Of a DNA stretch of 64,000 bases, positions 45,061-52,581 are shown one piece after another; the stretch's first letter is position 1, and every line of letters starts with the position of its first letter. The DNA is from Deltaproteobacteria bacterium. GTDB taxonomy: Bacteria; Myxococcota_A; Polyangia; Polyangiales; Polyangiaceae. The stretch covers positions 248,001 to 312,000 of the forward strand of contig JACRCQ010000077.1 of assembly GCA_016218915.1 (NCBI GenBank), written 5' to 3'. The position numbers and the translations under genes are program-made. The notes beneath the pieces were generated by a model that did no database searches, had not been told where the DNA came from, and saw nothing but the letters and a program-made list of their open reading frames with translations.

Positions 45061-45110
45061 CGCACCGCGCGTCCGAGCCGTGAGGCGCGGACGTTTCAGC
45101 GCGCAGTGCG
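45061..45110 (-). terminator. Two-tier hairpin after rpmA
   Basis: The outer arms CGCACCGCGC (45061-45070) and GCGCAGTGCG (45101-45110) pair over 10 positions with one G-U in the minus-strand RNA. Inside, CGTCCG and CGGACG (45070-45075, 45088-45093) form a second stem. It lies 3 bases after the rpmA stop. There is no T-run, so it is a GC-rich terminator or RNA-stabilising hairpin. Confidence 0.55.
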
Positions 45111-45112
45111 GA

Positions 45113-45373
45113 TCAAACGCCCGGGGCGTAGACCGACACCTGCTTCTTGGTGTTGGTCTTCCACTCGAACGTCACCAGGCCATCGACGAGGGCATAGAGC
45201 GTGAAGTCACGCCCGGTGCCGACGTTCTTGCCTGCGTGGATGGTGTTGCCGACCTGACGAACGATGATGCCGCCCGCATGGATGGCTTCACCGCCGTAGA
45301 CCTTGACGCCACGCTTCTGGGACTTGGAATCGCGGCCGTTGCGTGACGAGCCGCCGCCTTTTTTGTGTGCCAT
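45113..45373 (-). CDS. rpmA: 50S ribosomal protein L27
   Basis: An 86-residue protein of normal length. It begins MAHKKGGGSSRNGRDS, the exposed N-terminal tail that reaches the peptidyl transferase centre, then has the L27 signature GGIIVRQVGNTIHAGKNVG and ends in the usual beta-rich part. It follows rplU by 12 bases. There is no extra cleaved N-terminal extension as in Firmicutes. Confidence 0.97.
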   Translation of the reverse strand: MAHKKGGGSSRNGRDSKSQKRGVKVYGGEAIHAGGIIVRQVGNTIHAGKNVGTGRDFTLYALVDGLVTFEWKTNTKKQVSVYAPGV

Positions 45374-45385
45374 GGCTCCCTCGTC

Positions 45386-45694
45386 TCAGCCGGAGATCCC
45401 GGTGATCTTGAGTTGGGTATAGGGCTGTCGGTGCCCCTGCTTGCGACGGTAGTTCTTGCGACGTCGGAACTTGAAGATGACGATCTTCGGACCGCGATCC
45501 TGTCCGAGGATCTCGGCTTCGACGCGCGCACCCGTCACGGTCGGCTGCCCAATCTTGAGCTTGTCGCCGCCGACCAGGAGCACTTCCTTGAACTCGACCT
45601 TCTGGCCAGGCTCGCCCGGGAGCTTCTCCACGCGCAAGCTTTGTCCTTCGGTCACGCGATACTGCTTTCCGCCGGTCTTTATCACCGCATACAT
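45386..45694 (-). CDS. rplU: 50S ribosomal protein L21
   Basis: A 102-residue protein starting MYAVIKTGGKQYRV, the diagnostic L21 beginning, with the C-terminal basic signature FKFRRRKNYRRKQGHRQPYT. I start at the ATG at 45694; the frame is open upstream but not conserved. A short leader of about 27 bases follows the mapped promoter. It is first in rplU-rpmA. obgE, often downstream, is absent here. Confidence 0.97.
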   Translation of the reverse strand: MYAVIKTGGKQYRVTEGQSLRVEKLPGEPGQKVEFKEVLLVGGDKLKIGQPTVTGARVEAEILGQDRGPKIVIFKFRRRKNYRRKQGHRQPYTQLKITGISG

Positions 45695-45728
45695 GGCTAA
45701 CTCGCTTCGGAAAAAATCAGGACCGCGA

Positions 45729-45756
45729 AGTATATGGGGCGCGAAGCCGATTGCAA
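45729..45756 (-). promoter_or_regulatory. rplU: Sigma-70-type promoter of rplU-rpmA
   Basis: On the minus strand, TTGCAA (45751-45756) and TATACT (45729-45734) are separated by 16 bases, with a start expected near 45722. This is close to consensus and unusually AT-rich for this genome. It lies in the 188-base divergent gap to the hydrolase gene. Confidence 0.6.
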
Positions 45757-45882
45757 CCCCCATCGCTCGGGTCCGGTAAGATCTGCCCACCCATGCGAAA
45801 TACAGGACTTTTTTGCCCGGTCGCCCGGACTGTGGCATGGGATGAGTTCGCCCACGTCGGGCGTTGGAACCCCCCAGATAGC

Positions 45883-46653
45883 ATGCAGGCCGCCCCAGTC
45901 CACCCCCGAGTTCGAACCCCCGCGCGGGTCCTGCTCGCTTTCGGCGCCCTGCTGCTTTGCCTCACCGCATTCGCCTCCCCTGTCTTCGCCCAGTCGCACG
46001 GGCCTGCGCCCGAGACCCTCGACGTGCCCGGCCACACCTCTGCCTTCTACTTCCCCCCGCGAAACAAGCGCACCAGGGCCGTGGTCGTCTGGATGCACGG
46101 TCGAGGCGGCAACCCGCACGATGACTGCGTCAAGTGGTCCCACGTCGCCACCGAGTTCGGCTGGCTGCTGTGCCCCAGCGGACAAGAGGACTACGGCAAC
46201 GGCGCGCGCGCCTGGAACAACGACTGGCCCGGCGCCCAACGCGTGATCGACGCCTCCATGGAGGCGCTTCGAAAGAAGCAGCCCACCATTCAGCGCTACG
46301 GCAACATCCTCATCGGCTTCAGCGAGGGCGCCTACGCCGCCCAGAACATCGGCGTGCGCGAGCCGCGCGTGTTCAACCGCTGGCTCATCCTCGCCTCTGC
46401 CGCGCGCTACTGGGGCGGAGAAGGGCTCGAGGTCCTCAAGAGCAACCGGGGCAACATCAAGCGCGTCTACCTGCTGACCGGTGCCCTCGACGCTCCGGTG
46501 CTCCAGGAGTCGCGCGAAGCCTACGAGATCCTCAAGAAGAACAAGGTCCACGTGCGCTTGCGCATCGTCCACGACATGGGTCACGAGGTTCCTGCCAGCC
46601 GCATGCGAGAGCTGTATCATCAGCCTCTCACCTGGCTGGTCCACAACCGATGA
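45883..46653 (+). CDS. Secreted alpha/beta hydrolase (esterase-like)
   Basis: A 256-residue protein starting at the ATG at 45883. The signal peptide is about residues 1-37 (VLLAFGALLLCLTAFASPVFAQ). VVVWMHGRGG gives the oxyanion strand, GFSEGA the nucleophile elbow (Ser147), and HDMGHEVP the probable catalytic His near 236. It resembles phospholipase/carboxylesterase-type hydrolases; the substrate is unknown. Its stop overlaps the next start as ATGA, so it is coupled to a membrane protein. Confidence 0.8.
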   Translation: MQAAPVHPRVRTPARVLLAFGALLLCLTAFASPVFAQSHGPAPETLDVPGHTSAFYFPPRNKRTRAVVVWMHGRGGNPHDDCVKWSHVATEFGWLLCPSGQEDYGNGARAWNNDWPGAQRVIDASMEALRKKQPTIQRYGNILIGFSEGAYAAQNIGVREPRVFNRWLILASAARYWGGEGLEVLKSNRGNIKRVYLLTGALDAPVLQESREAYEILKKNKVHVRLRIVHDMGHEVPASRMRELYHQPLTWLVHNR

Positions 46654-48002
46654 CCCTTCCCCAGCGCGGCCTCCAATTCAGCATCTACATCGTCCCTGGC
46701 CTCGCCATCGGCCTGGCATGCACGCTGCTGCTCGGAGGACGGGCTCGCACCGGGCTCGGCGCGCGCGTCTACGGCGGCCCGCCAGGACCGGACGGCGTCG
46801 CTGCCTGGCGCGTGGTCGCCGTCGAACGCGCGCTCGGCGTCGAGCTGCCCATGCGCGGCACCGCCTTGCGGCTCGTCGCGAGCGATGCTTCGTCCGAGGT
46901 CTCGGCGCAGGGCGTGACCGATGAGGACGGCGCGTGGGAAGCGCGCCTGCCCCTGGGCAAGACCCACGGAGTCATGCGCGTCGAGGTCCGCACCGTCGCC
47001 CCGCAACCCCGCATCCTCGGTCTCAATCAGTTCCCCATCGGCATCCCGACGTGGCAGGCCGCCATGCATACCGATCCGCTGCCCGTCCTGGGCACCGTCA
47101 CCGGCGACCTCTCCCTGCTCGTGTCTCCAGCCCGCGGAATCCTCACCGCTCCCTATCCTGAAGACGTCCTGGTGCAGGTGCTCGATCGTGCGAAAGGCGA
47201 TCCAGTCGCCGCAGCGACCGTCTCGGTCGAAGGCATGGGCGCGGCCGTGGATGGCCCCGACAAGGTCACTGCCAATGATCAAGGCTGGGCCCGGTTGCGA
47301 ATCCACGCGGTGGAGCACGAAGCCAAGCTGCTCATCACCGCGCGCTCTGCCACCGGCCAGCAAGGCTCCTGGTCTGGCGTGCTTCCGGTGATGCCCGGGG
47401 GGCTGTGGATCGAGCCGGGCCCGAGCCGCGATGGTCACGTGCGAATCCTGTCTCCCGTCGGCCACCGCATGGCGTTCGTCACGCTGCTGACGCGCAGCTC
47501 TCGCCTCTTTGCCACCGGGCTCAAGCTCGAGCCGGACAACGGAGGCGCACGCGGCTCGGTCGACATCCCGAAGCCCCCACGCGATTCGTGGATCCTCGTG
47601 TCGCCTGATCCGCCCGGCCGCGAGACCGAGGCTGTCGCCTGGCCGGTGCCTGGCGACGACGGGCTGGCGCGACCGACGATCGAGATCCGGACGCCGCTGC
47701 TGGTGGACGGGATGCCGCTTGCGGAGCTGGCCGCAAAGCGGCAGGCGATGCGCACGCGAGTGCGAGCGTTCTCGGTGCTGGGGATCGCCGCGCTGATCGA
47801 AGCTGCGCTGCTGTGGTGGCGCGCGATCCAGGAGCGCAAGGACATCGAGCATACGCTCGCAGGCCAGGCGGATCTCGACGATGCGCTCAAGAAGTCGTTC
47901 TCGAGCGGCTACGCCTTCTGGGTCCGCATGATGATCGCTGCAGCCTTGATCGCGCTCGGGTTCTTCTCGGTGGCGCTCGTCACGTGGATCGGGACGAGCT
48001 AG
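46650..48002 (+). CDS. Membrane protein with extracytoplasmic beta-rich domain
   Basis: A 450-residue protein. A hydrophobic segment (about 9-29, IYIVPGLAIGLACTLLL) starts the chain, a long beta-rich, Pro/Val-rich part follows (about 45-360) with carboxypeptidase-regulatory-like sandwich features, and two helices lie near the end (SVLGIAALIEAALLWW and MMIAAALIALGFFSVAL). There is no catalytic motif. Coupling with the upstream secreted hydrolase suggests a shared envelope role. Its stop TAG (48000-48002) is part of the repeat element end, so the C-terminus may have been altered by insertion. Confidence 0.65.
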   Translation: MTLPQRGLQFSIYIVPGLAIGLACTLLLGGRARTGLGARVYGGPPGPDGVAAWRVVAVERALGVELPMRGTALRLVASDASSEVSAQGVTDEDGAWEARLPLGKTHGVMRVEVRTVAPQPRILGLNQFPIGIPTWQAAMHTDPLPVLGTVTGDLSLLVSPARGILTAPYPEDVLVQVLDRAKGDPVAAATVSVEGMGAAVDGPDKVTANDQGWARLRIHAVEHEAKLLITARSATGQQGSWSGVLPVMPGGLWIEPGPSRDGHVRILSPVGHRMAFVTLLTRSSRLFATGLKLEPDNGGARGSVDIPKPPRDSWILVSPDPPGRETEAVAWPVPGDDGLARPTIEIRTPLLVDGMPLAELAAKRQAMRTRVRAFSVLGIAALIEAALLWWRAIQERKDIEHTLAGQADLDDALKKSFSSGYAFWVRMMIAAALIALGFFSVALVTWIGTS

Positions 48003-48222
48003 TACTGCGTGCCCGAAGTTCGTTGGGGGATCACCCGCGACGCCTTCTCCAGGCGCGCAAGGCACCGGGCGCGTGGGTCCCGGTAGCGGCACGCCACGGC
48101 GTGCCTGCGTTGGGCACGGCATGCCGTGCCTATCGCAGACACGGCGGTGCCGTGTCGCTACGGTCGGCGGAAGGCGGTGGTCGGCAAAGATCCCGCTGTG
48201 CACTCCGGGCACACGGTACTAG
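47999..48222. mobile_element. MITE-like element, copy 2 (224 bp)
   Basis: Ends are CTAGTACTGCGTGCCC and GGGCACACGGTACTAG, inverted relative to each other. The perfect palindrome GGCACGGCATGCCGTGCC is at 48113-48130. Compared with copy 1 (37308-37511) the left arm is 20 bases longer and diverged, while the core from the GGTAGCGGCACG block rightward is nearly identical. It lies between convergent genes and carries the stop codon of the left one. Confidence 0.85.
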
Positions 48223-48231
48223 GAGCTCGGT

Positions 48232-48852
48232 TCACGTCGGGAACACGAAGTGGAAGAACTCGGCCCGGCTCGTCACGCCCACCTTGCGATACAGCGCCGT
48301 GACGTGCTGTCGGATCGTCTTGTCCGAGTTCGAGGTCGCTGAGGCGATCTCCTCGTTGGACAAGCCCTTGAGCAGGAGCCGAGCCACTTCGTCTTCCTTC
48401 TCCGTGAGCCCGGCGCGCGCCAGCGCTCGATCCACCAGGTGCGCAAGATCAAAGGGGTCGTCCAGCAGCTTCTCGATCACCGTGAGCAACGACTTGGCCC
48501 GGAACGGCTTCTCGATCAGGTAGGAGACCCCCAGATTCAAGGCGCGCTTCAACCGCGGGCTGTCGGCAAACGCAGTCACCACCACCACCGGCGCACGCAC
48601 GTTCTTCTCGCGGAGCATCGGAATCAGATCGATGCCATCCGGTCCTTCGCTGCCGAGCACCACGTCGACCACCAGAACGTCGATGAACTCGCCGCTGCTC
48701 ACCACCGACAACGCTTCAGCCACCGAGCCCGCACACAGGCACGTAAGCCCTTCCGCGCGCAGGGTCCTCGCAAGAGCCTCTCGGGCGTCCTGCTCGTCCT
48801 CGACCAGCAACACGCACTTTGCTTCGCCTGTCTGGGCGCGCGTCGTAGCCAT
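48232..48852 (-). CDS. Response regulator with LuxR-type DNA-binding domain
   Basis: A 206-residue protein. The receiver domain has VEDEQDA, phospho-acceptor D63 (VVDVVL) and the conserved Lys in IEKPFR. The C-terminal LuxR/FixJ helix-turn-helix includes LTEKEDEVARLLLKGLSNEE and KTIRQHVTALYRKVGV. I start at the ATG at 48852. It probably activates or represses transcription after phosphorylation; the orphan histidine kinase at 51509 on the same strand is a candidate partner by proximity. Confidence 0.9.
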   Translation of the reverse strand: MATTRAQTGEAKCVLLVEDEQDAREALARTLRAEGLTCLCAGSVAEALSVVSSGEFIDVLVVDVVLGSEGPDGIDLIPMLREKNVRAPVVVVTAFADSPRLKRALNLGVSYLIEKPFRAKSLLTVIEKLLDDPFDLAHLVDRALARAGLTEKEDEVARLLLKGLSNEEIASATSNSDKTIRQHVTALYRKVGVTSRAEFFHFVFPT

Positions 48853-48877
48853 GTTCACACCGCTGTCCGCAAGCGCG

Positions 48878-49156
48878 TCAGTCGCACTCGCACGTGGCCG
48901 TCTGCTTCTTGGCATTCTCCGGTCGGTTGTCTTCCCGGATCGTCACCTCGAGCTTCGCACCGTGGTTCGTCTGGCTGCACGGCTCGTTCCACTCCGGCGC
49001 CACGGGTATCCAGCGGCACGTCGGCAGCTGCGTCTTGCGAGGCGCAGTCGTCGGATCGACCGGCGCCGGCTGCTGAGCGGTGTTTCCACATGCGATGGCC
49101 ACGGTACAAGTCACCAGGGCCGCCGCGGTCAGGATCCAAACCTGTCGCATGTCCAT
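48878..49156 (-). CDS. Small cysteine-containing lipoprotein
   Basis: A 92-residue protein with signal peptide MDMRQVWILTAAALVTCTVA and lipobox VAIAC (C23). The short mature part has a Cys pair region (PTCRWIP, EPCSQ) and ends CECD. No family is recognised. It lies between a DUF4139 protein gene upstream and the response regulator gene downstream on the same strand. Confidence 0.6.
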   Translation of the reverse strand: MDMRQVWILTAAALVTCTVAIACGNTAQQPAPVDPTTAPRKTQLPTCRWIPVAPEWNEPCSQTNHGAKLEVTIREDNRPENAKKQTATCECD

Positions 49157-49227
49157 CTCCTCGTGCTTGAGCCTGGATCAGCGCGCGTTGGGAGTCCAAC
49201 GCAAAAGGTTCGTGAAGCGCGCAGGAA

Positions 49228-51408
49228 TCATTTCGCAACCGGCGCCGGCTCCGCTGCCTTGGCGTCCTTGTCCTTGGTCGGCGCCAGCGTCAGCTCCGCA
49301 AGCCGATCCTGGATCGCGATCTGACCCGTCATCAGCTTTCCCTTCAGATCCGTCACCTCGATCGTGGTCTTCTGAAGGCGATTGCTGATCTCCTCCATCT
49401 TCTGCGCCAGATTGCGGCTCAGGGCCTGGGCATTCGGCACCTGCCGAAGCGTGACCAGCTGCACGTGCAGCTCGTCGACCCGCACCCGGTACACCTGCAT
49501 CTGCGACTCGATCGTCTCGATCTTCTGCTGCAGATTCGCGTTCTCCTTGTGCAGCCGCACAATATCGTCGAGCTTGCCCTTGAGGCCCTCGTCCAGACGC
49601 GCTGTCCTCAGGAACAGCTCGATCGCCGATACACCCACGTCAGTCCGTATGTCCACGGTCTTGGCGATCGGCATCGTCTCCTCGATGACCAGATCGATCG
49701 AGCTTCGGGCAGGCACGGTCACCGGGAACAGATAGGCGCCCGACAGCTTCTCGAACTTCTGCTGCGCCCCAGCCTTGAGCGTCCAGCCTTCAGCCACCGC
49801 GTGACGCACGAACACCTCGGCCTGGGCAGCGCCGCGGTTGTTCAACGCGAGCTTGGTCTGGCGGATTCGCTGCGTCTCGGTCGAGATGATGCCGCGCTGG
49901 ATCGTGAGCAGCTTGTTGATCTCCTCGCGGGTGGCCTCGGTCGGGTCCACCACCAGCTCGCGATCCAGCCCGAAAGGAATGAACGCCACGGAGCGAGGGG
50001 GGATCGGCTCGCTCAGCCCCTCGCCGAGGAACTGGCCCTCCGCGTACACCGTGAAGGGACCCGCCTCCAGCGTGTACTGCGTGGGATTGACCAGCCGCAC
50101 CGCCTTGAACGCGAACCGGTTGGATCCACGCGATGAAACCGGATCGAAGTAGTAGACCTGCTTGGCCTCCGCTTCGGCCTGCACCAGGGACACCATCGCA
50201 GAGCGCCCGTCTTCCAGGCTCATCGGAGTGCCGGACAGAAACAGCGCCGATCCCATCGGCTCGGACTCGCGCGCTCCCAGCGACTTCGCCGACGCCTGCG
50301 ACGGCTTCGCTTCGTCGTCCGCCAACACGATTCGTACGCCGTCCTGGGCGATCTTGCCCGTGCCCACCGCTTCCACGCGATCCGGAGAAACCCCCTGCGC
50401 AATCAGCTGCTCGCGGATGACGTTCGCGCGGTTGAGCGACGATTGCCTCGGGTCCGCGTCGCCCTTCTGGGCGAAACCTTCCACGCGCACCCGGCTGTTT
50501 CCCGCGCGAAGCGCCTCGGTTCCAGGCACCAGCGTGAGGTTGGACGCTGGCTCCGCTGCTCCCTTGAGCCCGGCCGATGTGTTCCCCAGGATCGGCGATC
50601 CTCCTGCCTTGTCCTTGGGCGCGACTTGTACGGAATGGCGTCCCGACTTGGTGGTCGTGGTCGGGCTGTTGGCAGCCGAACGATCCGCCAACACGAAGTT
50701 GCCGCCGTACTGCTGCTGCGGCTGCGCATTCTGCATCCTGGCGATGTTGTCGATCTGATCGGCCTTGAAGTTGCCGACGATCTTCACCTCCTTGCCGCCG
50801 ACCGCATAGGGCGAGCCACCGGTCGGTGGCGCCATCGCAAGCTCGGTGTCGTTGCTGAGCGTCTCGCGTTCCACCAGCCGCACGCTGTGCAGGTCGTACT
50901 TGAAGGACAGCGCAGAGGTCGATCCCACCCCGACCGTCACCTTGTTCCAGTCTTCGCCCGAAACGTTGTCGACCACCGCCCAGGCATGAAGCCTTGCCTT
51001 GCCCCCATCAGCCAGGATCACGCGGTAGCTGGGTTTCCACGCCGGACTCTCGGTCACGTAGGACAGCCGCAAGTCCTGCACCCCCGCGCGGGGGAGCTTG
51101 ATGTTCAAATCCACCGAGTCGCCGTGACGCTTGTTGGCTGCCGGGAACGACACAGGCAACGCCGTGCCCGTTGCCGCATCCACCACGGTCAGCGACTTGA
51201 GGAAGTCGTCGATCCGCTCCGCTGGCACGCTCAGCGTCAGCTTGTCCCCCTCCACGTGCGCGCTGCGCTCGAAGTAGGCCACGCCGTTGCGGTAGATGAT
51301 GACCTTGCCGAGCGCGGCGTCCGAGCGCACGTGCGGTTGCGCGCCTGCGCATCCAAAGGCGGGAAATGCTGCTGCTACCACGATGGCGGCAAAGTACGAA
51401 GCGCGCAT
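49228..51408 (-). CDS. DUF4139-type lipoprotein with OmpA-like insertion
   Basis: A 726-residue protein with an ideal AGGAGGT ribosome site before the ATG at 51408. Signal peptide and lipobox FPAFGC. The main chain matches the DUF4139/mucoidy-inhibitor-A-like beta-sandwich family (VIIYRNGVAYFERSA early; YVTESPAWKPSYRV; late VARSSIDLVIEETMP-type sequence), with a coiled coil near 640-700. Inside, at about 300-375, an OmpA-like peptidoglycan-binding segment is visible (RVEGFAQKGDADPRQSSLNR, then VEAVGTGK). It is probably an envelope anchor or assembly protein; the function is unknown. Confidence 0.8.
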   Translation of the reverse strand: MRASYFAAIVVAAAFPAFGCAGAQPHVRSDAALGKVIIYRNGVAYFERSAHVEGDKLTLSVPAERIDDFLKSLTVVDAATGTALPVSFPAANKRHGDSVDLNIKLPRAGVQDLRLSYVTESPAWKPSYRVILADGGKARLHAWAVVDNVSGEDWNKVTVGVGSTSALSFKYDLHSVRLVERETLSNDTELAMAPPTGGSPYAVGGKEVKIVGNFKADQIDNIARMQNAQPQQQYGGNFVLADRSAANSPTTTTKSGRHSVQVAPKDKAGGSPILGNTSAGLKGAAEPASNLTLVPGTEALRAGNSRVRVEGFAQKGDADPRQSSLNRANVIREQLIAQGVSPDRVEAVGTGKIAQDGVRIVLADDEAKPSQASAKSLGARESEPMGSALFLSGTPMSLEDGRSAMVSLVQAEAEAKQVYYFDPVSSRGSNRFAFKAVRLVNPTQYTLEAGPFTVYAEGQFLGEGLSEPIPPRSVAFIPFGLDRELVVDPTEATREEINKLLTIQRGIISTETQRIRQTKLALNNRGAAQAEVFVRHAVAEGWTLKAGAQQKFEKLSGAYLFPVTVPARSSIDLVIEETMPIAKTVDIRTDVGVSAIELFLRTARLDEGLKGKLDDIVRLHKENANLQQKIETIESQMQVYRVRVDELHVQLVTLRQVPNAQALSRNLAQKMEEISNRLQKTTIEVTDLKGKLMTGQIAIQDRLAELTLAPTKDKDAKAAEPAPVAK

Positions 51409-51508
51409 GGGACCTCCTGGGAGCCGGTTCGGCACCAATGGACAACGCACATCATACGCACCTTGGGCCTGGTTCTGCCTTGAGCTCCCGGCGGCGCGGC
51501 CGCGGGCC

Positions 51509-52483
51509 TCAGGCCCGGTTCTTCGGCAGAGGAATGGTCAGCGCGAACGCAGTCTCAGGGGGGCCATTGCGCACCAGCCGCACGTCGCCCCCTTCCAGGC
51601 GCGCGAGCGCCCTTGCCAGGGGCAGGCCGAGCCCCATCCCCAGGTTCTTGGCCGTGTGCAACGGCTCGAAGAGTACCTCGCGCAACGCTTCCGGGAGCCC
51701 AGGGCCGTTGTCGATGATCAGCACCTGCAGCTCGCTGCCGTCCCGCACGACCTCCACCCGAACCGCTCCGTTGGAAACGCCTGAAGTCGCCTGGATGGCG
51801 TTGATGATCAGGTTCTCGATAGGGGTTCGAAGGTAGCGCTCGTCAGCCTCGATCTCTTCGTCCACGAGACTGCCGGTCTCAAGCTTCACCTTGGCGCGGT
51901 TCGCCACCTCCTGCAGGTCGGACACAATGGCGCGCACGAGGCTGGCCGCTCTCACACGGCTTCTCTCCCGAGGCGGACATTCCGCCATCTCGCGCAGCGA
52001 TCCGATTCGCTGCTCGATGCGATCCGCCTGGGCGCGCGCCTTGGTCAACGCCTCGGCAACCTGTGCCGAGTCCCGATCCCGGAAGTCGATCGCCTCGTCG
52101 AGCAGAAGCCCCAGCGCATGCAGCGGGTTTCTCACGTCGTGCAGCAGGGAGGAAGCGAGCAGCCAGACCGCTTGCTGGCGCTCAGCGCCCTTGAGCCTCT
52201 CGCGAAGCGCGTCGGTCGCGCGGCTCTCCGCAGTGATGCGCGCATCCCGCTGGCGCATGTAGGCGAAGAGCAGGCCCACGACCATGCCTGCGACCGGGGG
52301 TGCGAGGGTGTTGAAGAAACGGTGGAATGCGTTGAACGCCAGCAGGGTGCTGCCCTGCAACAACGAAGCATCGGCTACATCGTCGACGATGCTGTAGATC
52401 ACCCCGGCCAGAAGGCCCAACGTGAGCCAACCCATCGGAAGCCGGGCAGTTCCCGCGCCTCCGGTTCCTGTCCGCATGTCCAT
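51509..52483 (-). CDS. Membrane-bound sensor histidine kinase
   Basis: A 324-residue protein. Two hydrophobic helices (about 16-34 and 62-77) are separated by a short loop, so the sensing part is in or near the membrane. A coiled coil leads to the dimerisation/phosphoacceptor motif LLHDVRNPLHALG with His115. The ATPase boxes are NLIINAIQATSG, DNGPGLP and GMGLGLPLA. The start at 52483 (or 52477) has a purine-rich site. It is divergent from the metal efflux operon and could regulate it, but the regulator partner is unproven. Confidence 0.9.
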   Translation of the reverse strand: MDMRTGTGGAGTARLPMGWLTLGLLAGVIYSIVDDVADASLLQGSTLLAFNAFHRFFNTLAPPVAGMVVGLLFAYMRQRDARITAESRATDALRERLKGAERQQAVWLLASSLLHDVRNPLHALGLLLDEAIDFRDRDSAQVAEALTKARAQADRIEQRIGSLREMAECPPRERSRVRAASLVRAIVSDLQEVANRAKVKLETGSLVDEEIEADERYLRTPIENLIINAIQATSGVSNGAVRVEVVRDGSELQVLIIDNGPGLPEALREVLFEPLHTAKNLGMGLGLPLARALARLEGGDVRLVRNGPPETAFALTIPLPKNRA

Positions 52484-52581
52484 CCTCTGAACCTTTCCTT
52501 GACCGCGCGCGTCCGACAAAGTTCGGATATGCCTATCTGGTGCCGGCGCGTAGGACTCATCCCGGCCAGAGTTTCAACTTC

